A stretch of 64,000 nt of DNA from NCBI GenBank assembly GCA_963829585.1, contig CAWHJD010000025.1, positions 1-64,000 of the forward strand, given 5' to 3'. The position numbers and the translations under genes are program-made. Of this stretch, positions 17,814-26,507 are shown piece by piece; within the stretch, counting starts at the first letter, position 1; every line of letters starts with the position of its first letter. Under the pieces are notes generated by a model. That model was not told the origin of the DNA, did not search any database, and saw only the letters and a program-made list of their open reading frames with translations. The stretch comes from Sva-07 sp963829585. Its GTDB lineage: Bacteria > Actinomycetota > Acidimicrobiia > Acidimicrobiales > Ilumatobacteraceae.

Positions 17814-18054
17814 CCTGCCACCTCGACCTCGTAGATGAGACTGAACGCGACGCGGCGAACGAGGCGAGGACGGCCACGGCATCGTTCGTGTGACGTCCTG
17901 GTCATCACCGAGGCGACCAGTCCTGCGGGACTGACTGTGGGCATCGCGTGTTCACGACGACCCGCACCTGAAAGAGGTCCCCGACCGCCAGATCATGTCG
18001 TAGTGTCGACTCGTCGCCGGAACGGATCGGCGTGCGAACGATGGAGAGACCGAC

Positions 18055-18804
18055 ATGGGCAAGACGGTTCTGATCACCGGAGCAGGATCTGGTTTCGGCA
18101 AGGCGACGGCGATCGAGTTGGCCCGTCGCGGTCACAACGTGATCGCAACGACCGAGACACAGGAGCAGGCCGACGCCTTGAGCGCGGAGCTGCCGGACCT
18201 CACGACGATGAAGCTCGACGTCACCGATGCCGGTGACGTCGCGAGTGCCGCAAGCCTCGGTGTCGAGGTCCTCATCAACAACGCAGGCGTTGGGATTCTC
18301 GGCCCGATGGCGACGGTCCCGATGGACAAGGTGCGTCTTTCGTTCGAGGTGAATGTTCTCGGCATGGTCGCGATGTCGCAAGCGGTGATCCCCGGAATGC
18401 GAGCGAGAGGTTCGGGACGCATCATCAACGTGTCGTCGATCGCCGGAGTGCTCGCATCACCGCTCGGATCGCCGTACTGCATGACGAAGCACGCGGTCGA
18501 GGCGTTCACGAAGTCGCTGCGAGGCGAACTCGCACCGCACGGCATTGACGTCACCAAGATCAATCCGGGGCCCTACAACACGGGCTTCAACGACCGTATG
18601 GTGAACAACATCCCGACCTACATCGACGAGGGTGACACGAGCGCCACCGAGACCCACGCGTTCCTTGCCCCGATTGTGCTCGGCGACCAACTCGATCCCA
18701 TCGAGGTGGCGTTGACTCTCGCCGATCTCACCGAAGCCGACGAGACCCCGGAGGAGACTTTCCTTCCGGCAGGCATCGTCGAGGCACTCGACGCACTGCT
18801 CTGA
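18055..18804 (+). CDS. short-chain dehydrogenase/reductase
   Basis: This 249-residue classical SDR has T-G-A-G-S-G-F-G at 8-15, N-N-A-G at 75-78, catalytic S127/S128 and Y141-x-x-x-K145. The ATG follows a GGAGAG with about seven bases spacing. It differs from the SDR at 9436-10287 and is not a recent duplicate. The N-terminal pattern fits the NADP-dependent subgroup, which often acts on steroids, retinoids or small alcohols; the substrate is not deducible. It is convergent with the giant STAND-WD40 gene. Confidence 0.88.
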   Translation: MGKTVLITGAGSGFGKATAIELARRGHNVIATTETQEQADALSAELPDLTTMKLDVTDAGDVASAASLGVEVLINNAGVGILGPMATVPMDKVRLSFEVNVLGMVAMSQAVIPGMRARGSGRIINVSSIAGVLASPLGSPYCMTKHAVEAFTKSLRGELAPHGIDVTKINPGPYNTGFNDRMVNNIPTYIDEGDTSATETHAFLAPIVLGDQLDPIEVALTLADLTEADETPEETFLPAGIVEALDALL

Positions 18805-18899
18805 GGGTGCCCGGCGCTGATCGGCTGCATCGTCGAACGGCGCCGACGATTGGGATCGCTCCACCTCCTCATCACCCGTTGGTGTCTGCGAGCCGAGGC

Positions 18900-21800
18900 T
18901 CAACAGCTCGGCGTTGCTGCGTCGGTGCCGAACTGCATCCATTCGTCGTCGCTGAGTGACCGTCCGGCGAGTTTGCACACATGCGCGCGCCAATCGTCAG
19001 GATCGGTGGTCCACGTCTCGACCCCGCGGCCGGTGACGACGGCGAATGAGTCCGCGTCGATCCATTGCATCGGCGGTCCGAGCGGGGTCGGTACCGGGTA
19101 GGGACGACCGATCGAGGTGCCGCTGGCGACGTCCCAGAGTTGGATGCCATCACTGCCACCGGAGAGCAGCATCCTGCCGTCCGGACTCATTGCCAGCCCG
19201 ATCGACAAGCCGGATGGACTCTGCATCTTCGGCGCGACGAGTTCACGAGACGTGACGTCCAGCAAGGAGATGTCGTTCGCGGTGCTGGTCACCGCGATGA
19301 CGTCGCCGGACACACCGAACTCGAGATCCAGTGCACCCCCCTCACCACGGGCGAGCGGTTCGCCGACCGGCTGCATCGTCGCTGTGTCCCAGATCATCGC
19401 TGCCCCACGGTGATTTGCTGCGACGAAGCGACGGGAATCTGGGGAGAAGGACAGCGAAGTCACCCATGCACCGCGCAGCGGATCGACGTCCTCGGTGACG
19501 GCGTCGAGGTCATCGACGATGCTCGTTCGCTCGCCGGTTTCGAGGTTGTGCAGGTCGAGTTTCGGCTCGCGGGGATAGGAGATGTCGGAGATCGCCAGCA
19601 TCCGGTTGTCGGGGCTGACTGCGACGACCGGGCCCCGTGGCGAGGCGAGCCGATCGATCACGGTGATCGTCGCCGCATCGAACACCACGAGATCGGTCAC
19701 GCCGCGCCCGTAGTCGAGGTACGGCACCACGAGCAGCGATCCGTCCGGACTCAGCGTGGCGTTGACCGGCACGCCCGTGGCCGCGGCCGGCACACGGCGG
19801 GCGGCGCTCGTGGTGGCGGAGCGATCCCATACCCACACCTCGCCTCCGGTGAGCAGCGCGACCTTCTCACCGTCGGTACTGATACTCGACACAACGGCGC
19901 CACCGGGGGGTACCAGCGCGGCGATCGCGGCCGGGAACGGGTCGAGCGAGTGACCGGGCGTGTTGCCCGACAGATCAAAGAGCGCGAGCTGTTCCTCCCC
20001 ACCCACGAGCAGGGTCTTGCGGGCCGGGTCGAGCGCGATCGAGGCGACGAGTCCGGCGTGCGGTTCGATGCTCCCCAGATCGGCACCATCGATGCTGGAC
20101 CATCGGCGCAGTACACCTGAGGGTCCCGACGCCACGATCACGTCGTCGCTCTCGAACTCGAGCGAGTTGAGTGATTCGACGCCGTAGGTTCGCTGCGTTC
20201 GGACGAGCGCCGCGCCGTCGGGGACCGACCACACCCGGCCGACGCCTCCCCGGTCGACGCTGGCCAGGCGGGTGCCATCTCGGTCGAACGCCAAGTCGGC
20301 GTGATAGAGCGAGGTTCCCACGCCACCGAGGTTGGGCGATGTCGGCAGACCCGTCGTCGCATCCCAGATTCGTACGGCAGTCTCCCGCGAGCCGGTTGCA
20401 GTCGCGACGAATCGTCCATCGGGGCTGAACGCGACGACGCGAACCAGGTCGCCCTGTGGCGCGAGCGTCGCTTCGACCACACCCGACTCCCAGGCGACGA
20501 TCTCGGCGGTCCCGTCGTCGTAGCCGATGGCGAGCCGTGACTGATCGGTCGGATCGAAGTCGACGTCGATTGCGTCCACCGCCCGGTCGAGTTCGGTGAC
20601 CAGGGATCCGTCGGAGACGTCGAACACCCGAATCGTTGGACCCGCGAGCGCCACCATGGTTTCGTCAGGGCTCAACGCGACTCGAGTGTTCTGGGTCGGG
20701 TCCGAGATCACGGTCGTGACGGCACGGCTCTGACGGTCGATGATCTCGACGTTGTCGTTGGTGTGGCGCAGGATGAGCGTGCGGCCGATCTCGACGTGGC
20801 TGGTCTCACCGTCGCGCGGGATGAAGCCTGCGAACCCGGCCGGTTGCGCAACGATCGCTGATTGCATCGCCCCGGCCGTCGTCGGTGATGGGCTCAGGTC
20901 GTATGCCGCGGCTGCCAGCAGCAGCGCGCGGGCCGGGATCCTCTCCGCGTCGGCAGCGGCCTGCGCGACGAGGCGGTCCACGTCCGATACCGCTCGGGCG
21001 GTCTCGGCCTCGTCACGAGCGACGTCGGCGACCTCGCGGGCGTCGACCGCAACCGCTCGTTGGTCGGCCGCCAGTGCAGCCTGGTCGCGTGCGTCAGCTT
21101 CGGCCTCGCGGGCGTCTGCACGGCGATCGTCGGCGCGGCCCGACTGGACCATGGCGAGGCTTCCGGCCACCAGCGCGAGGACCGCAGCGCAGCTCGCCGC
21201 GGCGGTGAGCCGTCGAAGCCGCCGGTGCTGGCGGTGCTGCTCGGCCGCACGGGCTGCCCGCTCGGCGGACTCCTGCGCTGCCAGCGCCTCGCTCGACGCG
21301 ATGAACTCGGACTCGATCGACCCGAGCGCGCCAGGGTGAGCCGCGGTCCAGGCGGCAACCGATTCGAGTCGGGCACCGCGGTACAGCTCGCCGTCGTCAC
21401 GACCGGAATCAGCCCACGAATGAGCGGCGGCGCCGAGGTTGCGGACGAGGAGCAGCCCGTCACGGTCCTCGTCGATCCAGGCGCCGAGCCGGTCCCACGT
21501 GCCGATCAGAGCTTCGTGGGCGATCTCGACGGTTGGCTGACGCGACTGCGGGTCCCGATCGAACGTCAGCAGTCTGGCGGCACCGAACTGCTCGAGCACG
21601 TGGTCGACCGCGGCGCTGCTCCCGGCCAGCCCGTCGAGTTCGCGCCGCTGGACGCGGCGCCGCGTGTCACCCGTTCCCTCGCCGACGGTCACCAGGCGGG
21701 TGAACACCTGTCGAACCAGCGCCCGCTCGTCGGTCGGACCGTCGCCGTACACGGCTTCGGCGCGGCGTGCCAACCCGCCTTCGATGCCGCCCATCGCCTC

Positions 21801-23162
21801 GTAGGCGTTCACGGTGAGTCGGTTCGAATCTCGCCGATCGCAGAGTTCGACCAGTGCGTGCTGGAGGAGCGGGAGTGAGCCATTGCGGTCGAAATCGCGG
21901 ACGAGGAGACGAATGAGACCGGGCTCGAACTCCAGTCCCACGAGGTCGGCGGGACCCTCGATCGCTGCCACCAGATCGTCGTCGATCGGCGCCGTTGCCA
22001 CCACGTGGCAGCGCTGGAGCAGCTGACCGAAGCGTGGGTACCGCAGCGGGCGGTCGTAGAAGTCCGCTCGCAACGTGAGCACGACGCGGATGTTCCCGGT
22101 GCCGGCGGACACTGCCGCAGTGATCATGTCGATGAATTCGCGGCGGTCGTCCGGATTCACCGACGCCGAGAACAGTTCCTCGAACTGATCGACGACGAAC
22201 AGCAGTGTGAAGTCCGCCGGCAACGCCGCCGCCGCACACCGGGCCAGCACGTCGCCACCCCGGGTGCGTTCCTCGTCGAAGCCCTCGAGCGGGCGAACTG
22301 CCACGGCGTCGAGGGCCGATCGACACGACGCGAACGGATTGTCGCCGGGCGTCATCCTGGCGACGAACCAGTCGACCGAATCTCCGACTCCACCCTCGCG
22401 CAGCGCAGGCACCAGCCCTGCGTGCACGACGCTGGACTTGCCGCTGCCGGATGCCCCGATGACCGCAATCAAGTTCCCCTCGGCGCCGCGCTCGGCGAGT
22501 CGCGAGAGCATCGCCTTGACCAGCCGGTCACGCCCGAAGAACACGTCGGCGTCGGACTCCTGGAACGAACGCAGCCCGACATAGGGGTTGCGCTCGACGA
22601 CGGACGGTTCGGCCGGACCGTCGTTTCCTCCGGTCAGTGCCATGACGAGCGCCTCACCGAACGCCTGCACCGAATCGAACTGCTCGTCGGTGCTCCGCAC
22701 CGCACCCCGTTCGATCACCTCGCGGGCGCCGGGGCCGGTGTCGGCCGGTGCGATCGACGCCAACCACATCGCGACGCCGCGCTGGTCGACCGACGGCGAT
22801 GCGCCGCGCAGGCCGCCGGCGAGTCCGCCCGGTCGAATCGTGACCTGCCCGCTGGGACCGACCCGGATCGTCGTGGCGTCGAGCTGGCCGTGGGCCAGGC
22901 CGTTCACGTGGAGGTGCTGGACCGCGGAGGTGACCTGACCGACGATGGACACGAATGACGCAGTGTCGACCGGTGCGCCCATGAACGGGTTCGCGTCCGG
23001 CGTCGGGGGCGTGACGAAGTAGGCGCCCGCTGCGTCACGCCAGCAGTCGGTGACGGCGACCAGGTGCTCATGGGTGACCGCCCGCATGCGCTGCGCCTCA
23101 CCTTCGAATCGCGTACGTACGTCGGGTCGCAAGCGACCGCGTGGTCCACCACGGTCAACCAC
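18900..23162 (-). CDS. C-terminal part of a BTAD-pseudokinase-nSTAND1-WD40 regulator (frameshifted from 22904-24118)
   Basis: This long frame of up to 1420 residues has no start of its own: the first 14 or so residues are out-of-frame reading of the upstream gene, and real homology begins at V-R-T-R-F-E-G-E. It contains the rest of a kinase-like domain in which the catalytic loop is H91-G-Q-L-D instead of H-R-D-L-K, so a pseudokinase. Then comes an nSTAND1 ATPase (about 190-600, Walker A G-A-S-G-S-G-K-S at 236-243, Walker B F-V-V-D-Q-F-E-E), an Ala/Asp/Glu/Arg-rich coiled coil (about 680-730) and a WD40 propeller region to the end. WD40-STAND proteins act as ATP-driven sensors. With the upstream part it would total about 1740 residues. 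Confidence 0.8.
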   Translation of the reverse strand: MVDRGGPRGRLRPDVRTRFEGEAQRMRAVTHEHLVAVTDCWRDAAGAYFVTPPTPDANPFMGAPVDTASFVSIVGQVTSAVQHLHVNGLAHGQLDATTIRVGPSGQVTIRPGGLAGGLRGASPSVDQRGVAMWLASIAPADTGPGAREVIERGAVRSTDEQFDSVQAFGEALVMALTGGNDGPAEPSVVERNPYVGLRSFQESDADVFFGRDRLVKAMLSRLAERGAEGNLIAVIGASGSGKSSVVHAGLVPALREGGVGDSVDWFVARMTPGDNPFASCRSALDAVAVRPLEGFDEERTRGGDVLARCAAAALPADFTLLFVVDQFEELFSASVNPDDRREFIDMITAAVSAGTGNIRVVLTLRADFYDRPLRYPRFGQLLQRCHVVATAPIDDDLVAAIEGPADLVGLEFEPGLIRLLVRDFDRNGSLPLLQHALVELCDRRDSNRLTVNAYEAMGGIEGGLARRAEAVYGDGPTDERALVRQVFTRLVTVGEGTGDTRRRVQRRELDGLAGSSAAVDHVLEQFGAARLLTFDRDPQSRQPTVEIAHEALIGTWDRLGAWIDEDRDGLLLVRNLGAAAHSWADSGRDDGELYRGARLESVAAWTAAHPGALGSIESEFIASSEALAAQESAERAARAAEQHRQHRRLRRLTAAASCAAVLALVAGSLAMVQSGRADDRRADAREAEADARDQAALAADQRAVAVDAREVADVARDEAETARAVSDVDRLVAQAAADAERIPARALLLAAAAYDLSPSPTTAGAMQSAIVAQPAGFAGFIPRDGETSHVEIGRTLILRHTNDNVEIIDRQSRAVTTVISDPTQNTRVALSPDETMVALAGPTIRVFDVSDGSLVTELDRAVDAIDVDFDPTDQSRLAIGYDDGTAEIVAWESGVVEATLAPQGDLVRVVAFSPDGRFVATATGSRETAVRIWDATTGLPTSPNLGGVGTSLYHADLAFDRDGTRLASVDRGGVGRVWSVPDGAALVRTQRTYGVESLNSLEFESDDVIVASGPSGVLRRWSSIDGADLGSIEPHAGLVASIALDPARKTLLVGGEEQLALFDLSGNTPGHSLDPFPAAIAALVPPGGAVVSSISTDGEKVALLTGGEVWVWDRSATTSAARRVPAAATGVPVNATLSPDGSLLVVPYLDYGRGVTDLVVFDAATITVIDRLASPRGPVVAVSPDNRMLAISDISYPREPKLDLHNLETGERTSIVDDLDAVTEDVDPLRGAWVTSLSFSPDSRRFVAANHRGAAMIWDTATMQPVGEPLARGEGGALDLEFGVSGDVIAVTSTANDISLLDVTSRELVAPKMQSPSGLSIGLAMSPDGRMLLSGGSDGIQLWDVASGTSIGRPYPVPTPLGPPMQWIDADSFAVVTGRGVETWTTDPDDWRAHVCKLAGRSLSDDEWMQFGTDAATPSC

Positions 23163-24118
23163 ACCGGTTCCGACGATCGTGGCGCGGTGGCTCGGTACGT
23201 GACGGTCACCGGCGTGGTCGCGATGGCCTCGGACAGCTCGTAACCGCTGGCGACGGTGACGGGGGTGACCCCACCGACCGCGGCCAGATCATGGTCGAGG
23301 ATCGCCCGCTGGAGTTCGCGCAGCTCCGGTGATGGTTCGACGCCGAGCTCTTCGGCGAGCGTCGAGCGGAACTCGGCGTAGGCCCGCAGCGCCTCGGCCT
23401 GGCGCTGCCCGCGATAGAGCGCTCGCATGTGGAGGGCGCGGGCCCGTTCTCGCAGTGGGTGCTCCCACACGATTCGGGCTGCCTCGGCGATGGCGTCGTC
23501 GGTGCGCCCCAGCAGCAGGAGTGCTTCGACGCGGTGCTCCGCGGTGCTGACGCGAATGTCCTCCAACCGCACGGCTGCCGGGCGGGCCCAGTCTTCGGTC
23601 TCGTATCCCTCGAATGCCCTGCCGCGCCACAGCGCCAGCGCCGCCTCGATGGATCCCAGCGCGCGTGACGCATCACCGTTGGTGAGCGCTGCCGATCCGT
23701 CGGCGGCGAGCGCCTCGAACCGTTCGGCGTCGTGGTCGTCGGCGCTCAGCGCGAGGACGTAGCCGCCCTGCCGCGTGAGCAGCGTCGCGTCGGCGTCGGG
23801 GCCGAGGAGGTTGCGCAACCGCCACACGTTGGTTCGCAGCGTGCGTAACGCGTGCGTTTCGCCATCGTCCGGCCACATCACATCGATCAGGCGGTCGGTG
23901 GACACCACCGTGTTGGCGTGCACCACCAAGAGCGCGAGCAGCTGGCGCAACCGCGGCGACGTGAACTCGACCGCGACGCCATCGACCATCAACTCGATCG
24001 GGCCGAGGACGTTGACCCGTCGGCCGGCCGCGAGCTGGTCACGGGGGACGGGGGAATGCCCACCGGAACGAGCTCGGGCGGCCGACGCTGTCACAGCGCC
24101 ATCCCACCGGCTCGACAT
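22904..24118 (-). CDS. N-terminal part of the same regulator: winged helix - BTAD - start of pseudokinase
   Basis: This part has an OmpR-type winged-helix DNA-binding domain (about 34-110, V-N-V-L-G-P-I-E-L ... L-R-T-L-R-T-N-V-W-R-L-R) and a bacterial transcriptional activator domain, BTAD (about 115-265, ending E-E-L-G-V-E-P-S-P-E-L). This is the SARP/AfsR arrangement. A kinase-like N-lobe begins after about 285. The frame leaves homology after D-P-T-Y-V-R near 23118 and runs on in nonsense to 22904. Adding one ACGT unit at 23112-23122 would restore D-P-T-Y-V-R-T-R-F-E and join it to the next frame. Its promoter faces that of the repeat lipoprotein gene. Confidence 0.82.
   Translation of the reverse strand: MSSRWDGAVTASAARARSGGHSPVPRDQLAAGRRVNVLGPIELMVDGVAVEFTSPRLRQLLALLVVHANTVVSTDRLIDVMWPDDGETHALRTLRTNVWRLRNLLGPDADATLLTRQGGYVLALSADDHDAERFEALAADGSAALTNGDASRALGSIEAALALWRGRAFEGYETEDWARPAAVRLEDIRVSTAEHRVEALLLLGRTDDAIAEAARIVWEHPLRERARALHMRALYRGQRQAEALRAYAEFRSTLAEELGVEPSPELRELQRAILDHDLAAVGGVTPVTVASGYELSEAIATTPVTVTYRATAPRSSEPVWLTVVDHAVACDPTYVRDSKVRRSACGRSPMSTWSPSPTAGVTQRAPTSSRPRRRTRTRSWAHRSTLRHSCPSSVRSPPRSSTST
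23112..23122 (-). repeat. ACGT tetranucleotide tract at the frameshift
   Basis: The tract reads (ACGT)2ACG, one copy short of what the two protein halves need. Losing or gaining one four-base unit changes the frame, so replication slippage here would switch the C-terminal sensor part of the regulator off or on. An assembly error in the repeat is the plain alternative. Confidence 0.5.
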
Positions 24119-24181
24119 CTCAACGAGATCACATCCGCTCGCAACGGTGTGATCCGGCTGAGACCCCCAGTGTTCATGCTG

Positions 24182-24203
24182 CCTTTCGACCCGTAACGAA
24201 AGG
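24182..24203 (+). promoter_or_regulatory. inverted repeat overlapping the ribosome site of the repeat lipoprotein
   Basis: CCTTTCG (24182-24188) and CGAAAGG (24197-24203) form a perfect seven-base inverted repeat with an eight-base loop. The right arm is part of the AAAGGAA ribosome-binding site of the gene at 24212. As RNA it would hide that site; as DNA it could be an operator. Confidence 0.4.
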
Positions 24204-24211
24204 AACCAACC

Positions 24212-24541
24212 ATGAACTCACGATCGATTCGAATCACGACACTAGCCATCCCGGCACTGCTGCTCTCCCTCGCCGGCTGCAGCAACGACCGCGCTGCCGC
24301 GACCGCGGTGCCCTCGTCGAGCGCACCGGCGACCGACGCGACCGGGACGGCGTACAGAGGAGCAGCGGGGCTAGCAGGGGCCGCGGCGGGCAACTACGAG
24401 CCAGCGTTCGACGGTACCGACTATGTCGGAGCCGTGGGAGTCGTTGGGGCCGTCGCTGGGAACTACGAACCAGCGTTTGACGGTACCGACTATGTCGGAG
24501 CAGCAGGAGTCGTTGGAGCTGTGGCTGGCAAGTTCCCGTAG
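24212..24541 (+). CDS. small lipoprotein with tandem 23-residue repeats
   Basis: This 109-residue protein starts with a lipoprotein signal peptide ending in the lipobox L-S-L-A-G-C (Cys near 23), so the mature form should be anchored outside the membrane. After an Ala/Thr/Ser linker come two near-identical units of 23 residues (69 bases each, starting at 24389 and 24458), with key residues G-N-Y-E-P-A-F-D-G-T-D-Y-V-G. A half unit precedes them and a stub G-K-F-P ends the protein. Each unit ends in a Gly/Ala/Val stretch with small residues every three to four positions, like a glycine zipper. AAAGGAA lies seven bases before ATG. It is divergent from the BTAD-STAND regulator. No family is recognised. 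Confidence 0.7.
   Translation: MNSRSIRITTLAIPALLLSLAGCSNDRAAATAVPSSSAPATDATGTAYRGAAGLAGAAAGNYEPAFDGTDYVGAVGVVGAVAGNYEPAFDGTDYVGAAGVVGAVAGKFP
24389..24526 (+). repeat. two 69-base tandem repeats inside the lipoprotein gene
   Basis: Unit 1 is 24389-24457 and unit 2 is 24458-24526, in frame. Most differences are at third codon positions; the main amino-acid change is Val to Ala in the Gly-rich part. This pattern suggests duplication followed by selection to keep the protein sequence. Confidence 0.85.
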
Positions 24542-24681
24542 CCGGAACGCCCGTATCGTCGTGTGTCACTCCGCGCTGACGATGGGCCGGATTGCAGTGG
24601 GTCGATCGCTCACGACCGTGTGATTCTGGGCGCGGAAGTGGGCGGCGACCGTGGCCGGAGCGTCCGTCCCCGATGGACGAG

Positions 24682-25002
24682 TCAGGTGTCGCTGTCGTCG
24701 CCCATCGAGATCGGGATGTCCCGGCGGGTGTGCAGAATTCGCCAGACATCCACGACCTCATCGCCGACGAGGTAGAACACCAGATACGGGAAGCGAGCCA
24801 GCGGGCGGACGCGGAGATCAGGAATCTCGAGCTCGTAGGAGAATCGCAGGCTTCCCGATTGCGGTGACCGACTGATCTGGCCGACGGCCCGCTCGACGGC
24901 GTCGACGAAACGCACGGCAACGTCAGTGTGCCCCCGATCGGTAATCCCAAGCCGCGAGGCCTTTAGCCGGGTGCGCTGGTCATGATGTCGCTGACCTGTC
25001 AT
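24682..25002 (-). CDS. ParE/RelE-superfamily toxin-like protein
   Basis: The last 75 residues (R-F-V-D-A-V-E-R-A-V ... S-P-Q-S-G ... P-D-L-R-V-R-P-L-A-R-F-P-Y-L-V-F-Y) match the ParE toxin pattern. The N-terminal helix is poor: the usual D-L-x-x-I-x-x-Y-I segment is not visible, so the gene may be truncated or shifted near 24930. The ATG at 25002 lies within the same TCATGA as the start of the lipoprotein gene on the other strand, so both starts are unlikely to be used. No antitoxin gene is visible next to it. Probably a solitary, possibly inactive toxin. Confidence 0.45.
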   Translation of the reverse strand: MTGQRHHDQRTRLKASRLGITDRGHTDVAVRFVDAVERAVGQISRSPQSGSLRFSYELEIPDLRVRPLARFPYLVFYLVGDEVVDVWRILHTRRDIPISMGDDSDT

Positions 25003-25486
25003 GATCGGTCGGATGTGGTCCCAGGGCAGGTGGATGGCATGCGTCCTGCTCACGGCTCTCACCGCTGCGTGTGGGTCTGCCGAAGGCGGGGCCAGTCACA
25101 ACCCGGGCGTTCTCTATCCGGACCGCGCCAACCAATACCGCGAAGACCAGGAACGCAGGATCGGCGAACCGGTGATGATCGGTGGCTACACGGCAACCGT
25201 GACCGAGGCCGGCTTCGACAGCGAGAGCACATCGATCCGAGTGGAGCTCGAGATCACCAATCGCGATCAGGAGCCCCAGCGGGTCGATGCAACGCAGTGG
25301 ACACTGGTGAACGAGGCAGACGTGAGGCGGTGACGGCGACGTTCTCACGACAGAGCTGGCCGGAGGCGCCACCACCGCTCGGAGGTGTGGTTGGTGGATC
25401 CCCGAGAAACCGGGGAGTACTACATCCAGTACAAGCCCAAGGGGCTCGACGCAGCGCGAGGCATCTGGCGGGTTACCGTCGACTGA
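25001..25486 (+). pseudogene. DUF4352-like lipoprotein with two compensating frame changes
   Basis: The first 110 codons encode a lipoprotein signal (lipobox L-T-A-A-C near 24) and a DUF4352-like Ig-type domain (G-E-P-V-M-I-G-G-Y-T-A-T-V ... V-E-L-E-I-T-N-R-D). A TGA at 25331 stops it. Homology-like sequence moves to another frame for about 20 codons (A-V-T-A-T-F-S-R-Q-S-W-P) and returns to the first frame from 25382 (E-V-W-L-V-D-P-R-E-T-G-E-Y-Y-I-Q) to a TGA at 25484-25486. Two opposite indels of a base or two, near 25320 and 25380, explain this. It may be real decay or sequence error. Confidence 0.5.
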
Positions 25487-25592
25487 GACATCGACGTGCA
25501 CCGAGTCGTTCCTTGTCGACCAGCCGGAAGAACCGATGCGCTTTCGGGGTGACCCGGATATCGACCGTGAACCCGGAATTTCCCGCTGAGGA

Positions 25593-26222
25593 TCAGGCCA
25601 TTCGTGTCACGAGTGAACGGTGGCCCGATCCGGGTACGAAGAGGCTGCCGGACGCCGACAGCTTCTTGATGTACTCGGCATCACCGTTGCTGGCGGCCGC
25701 CGACGCGTCGATCGCGGCCGCGTCGGCCCCGATCCCGATCCAGGTCAACTGACCGAAGACGCCATACTCCTGCATCATCAAGCTGACGGGCATGCCGGTC
25801 ACGGATGTGACGTGCTGGGCGACGTCGATCCCCCAGCCAACCGCCTCTGCGTACTGACCGTTGGCGATCACGGCATTCGTGACGACGGCCATCGAACCGA
25901 CGGGCGGCGGATCACCGAGGTCGCCGTGGAGCGGTGTAGCCAGCGAATCCTGGGGCGGGCCGACCACGATGTCTGCGCCCGCGGCGAGCTTTGTCTGGTA
26001 GTCGACATCACCGTCGAGTGGGGCCGCCTTCGCCGTGAGATCGGCGATGCCCTCGACTCGCATGGTGAACGCGATCGCTCCGATCGGAGCGCCGAAAGCC
26101 GCGGCCCAGAGTGCGACCTCGGTCCCCATCTTGGCCGAGACGGTGGCAGCCATCTCGGTGGCCCAGGCTGCAGCCGCGTCCTCTGGTCCAGCCGTCATCA
26201 GCTGGCGTGTGAAAAGTTGCAT
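25593..26222 (-). CDS. hypothetical protein, dimeric alpha/beta-barrel-like
   Basis: The frame encodes 209 to 213 residues with good actinobacterial codon use, and I do not recognise a family with certainty. It has a repeated layout: M-Q-L-F-T-R-Q-L ... F-T-M-R-V-E-G-I-A-D-L in the first half and G-I-D-V-A-Q-H-V-T-S-V-T-G in the second. That resembles two tandem ferredoxin-like halves, as in NIPSNAP or similar barrel proteins. There is no signal peptide and no membrane helix. I prefer the ATG at 26222; one at 26234 is also possible. It stands alone. Confidence 0.45.
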   Translation of the reverse strand: MQLFTRQLMTAGPEDAAAAWATEMAATVSAKMGTEVALWAAAFGAPIGAIAFTMRVEGIADLTAKAAPLDGDVDYQTKLAAGADIVVGPPQDSLATPLHGDLGDPPPVGSMAVVTNAVIANGQYAEAVGWGIDVAQHVTSVTGMPVSLMMQEYGVFGQLTWIGIGADAAAIDASAAASNGDAEYIKKLSASGSLFVPGSGHRSLVTRMA

Positions 26223-26507
26223 GTCGATCCCCATCTCATCTCGTCGTGATCCGTCGATGACGGACCCCCCATTTGGTGCGTCGGGTTCGACACATCAGGG
26301 ATTCACAATCGCGCGAAGTTGGCAGGCCGTCAAGGAAAATGGTCATGATCCATGACTAATGACGAGGATTGCAGCTGAGATGGCGTCGCCGTGCTGCTGT
26401 CAAGCGGCTGCTCGCGAGCACCGACGGCGTGAACTTCGCGCTGTGGGTCGATCGCGCCGGTGGCGCTTCGATCCGACTCCGCGACGACGTCACGAGGAGG
26501 TCATGGT

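Noticed and set aside
24182..24211. A riboswitch upstream of the repeat lipoprotein
   Set aside because: Only a short single hairpin is visible; no known riboswitch motif can be recognised. Kept as a simple inverted repeat.
25331..25333. Second in-frame TGA, in the DUF4352-like lipoprotein, considered as selenocysteine
   Set aside because: The sequence after the TGA leaves the family and only returns 17 codons later, there is no Cys position to fill, and no SECIS-like hairpin follows. Two indels explain it better.
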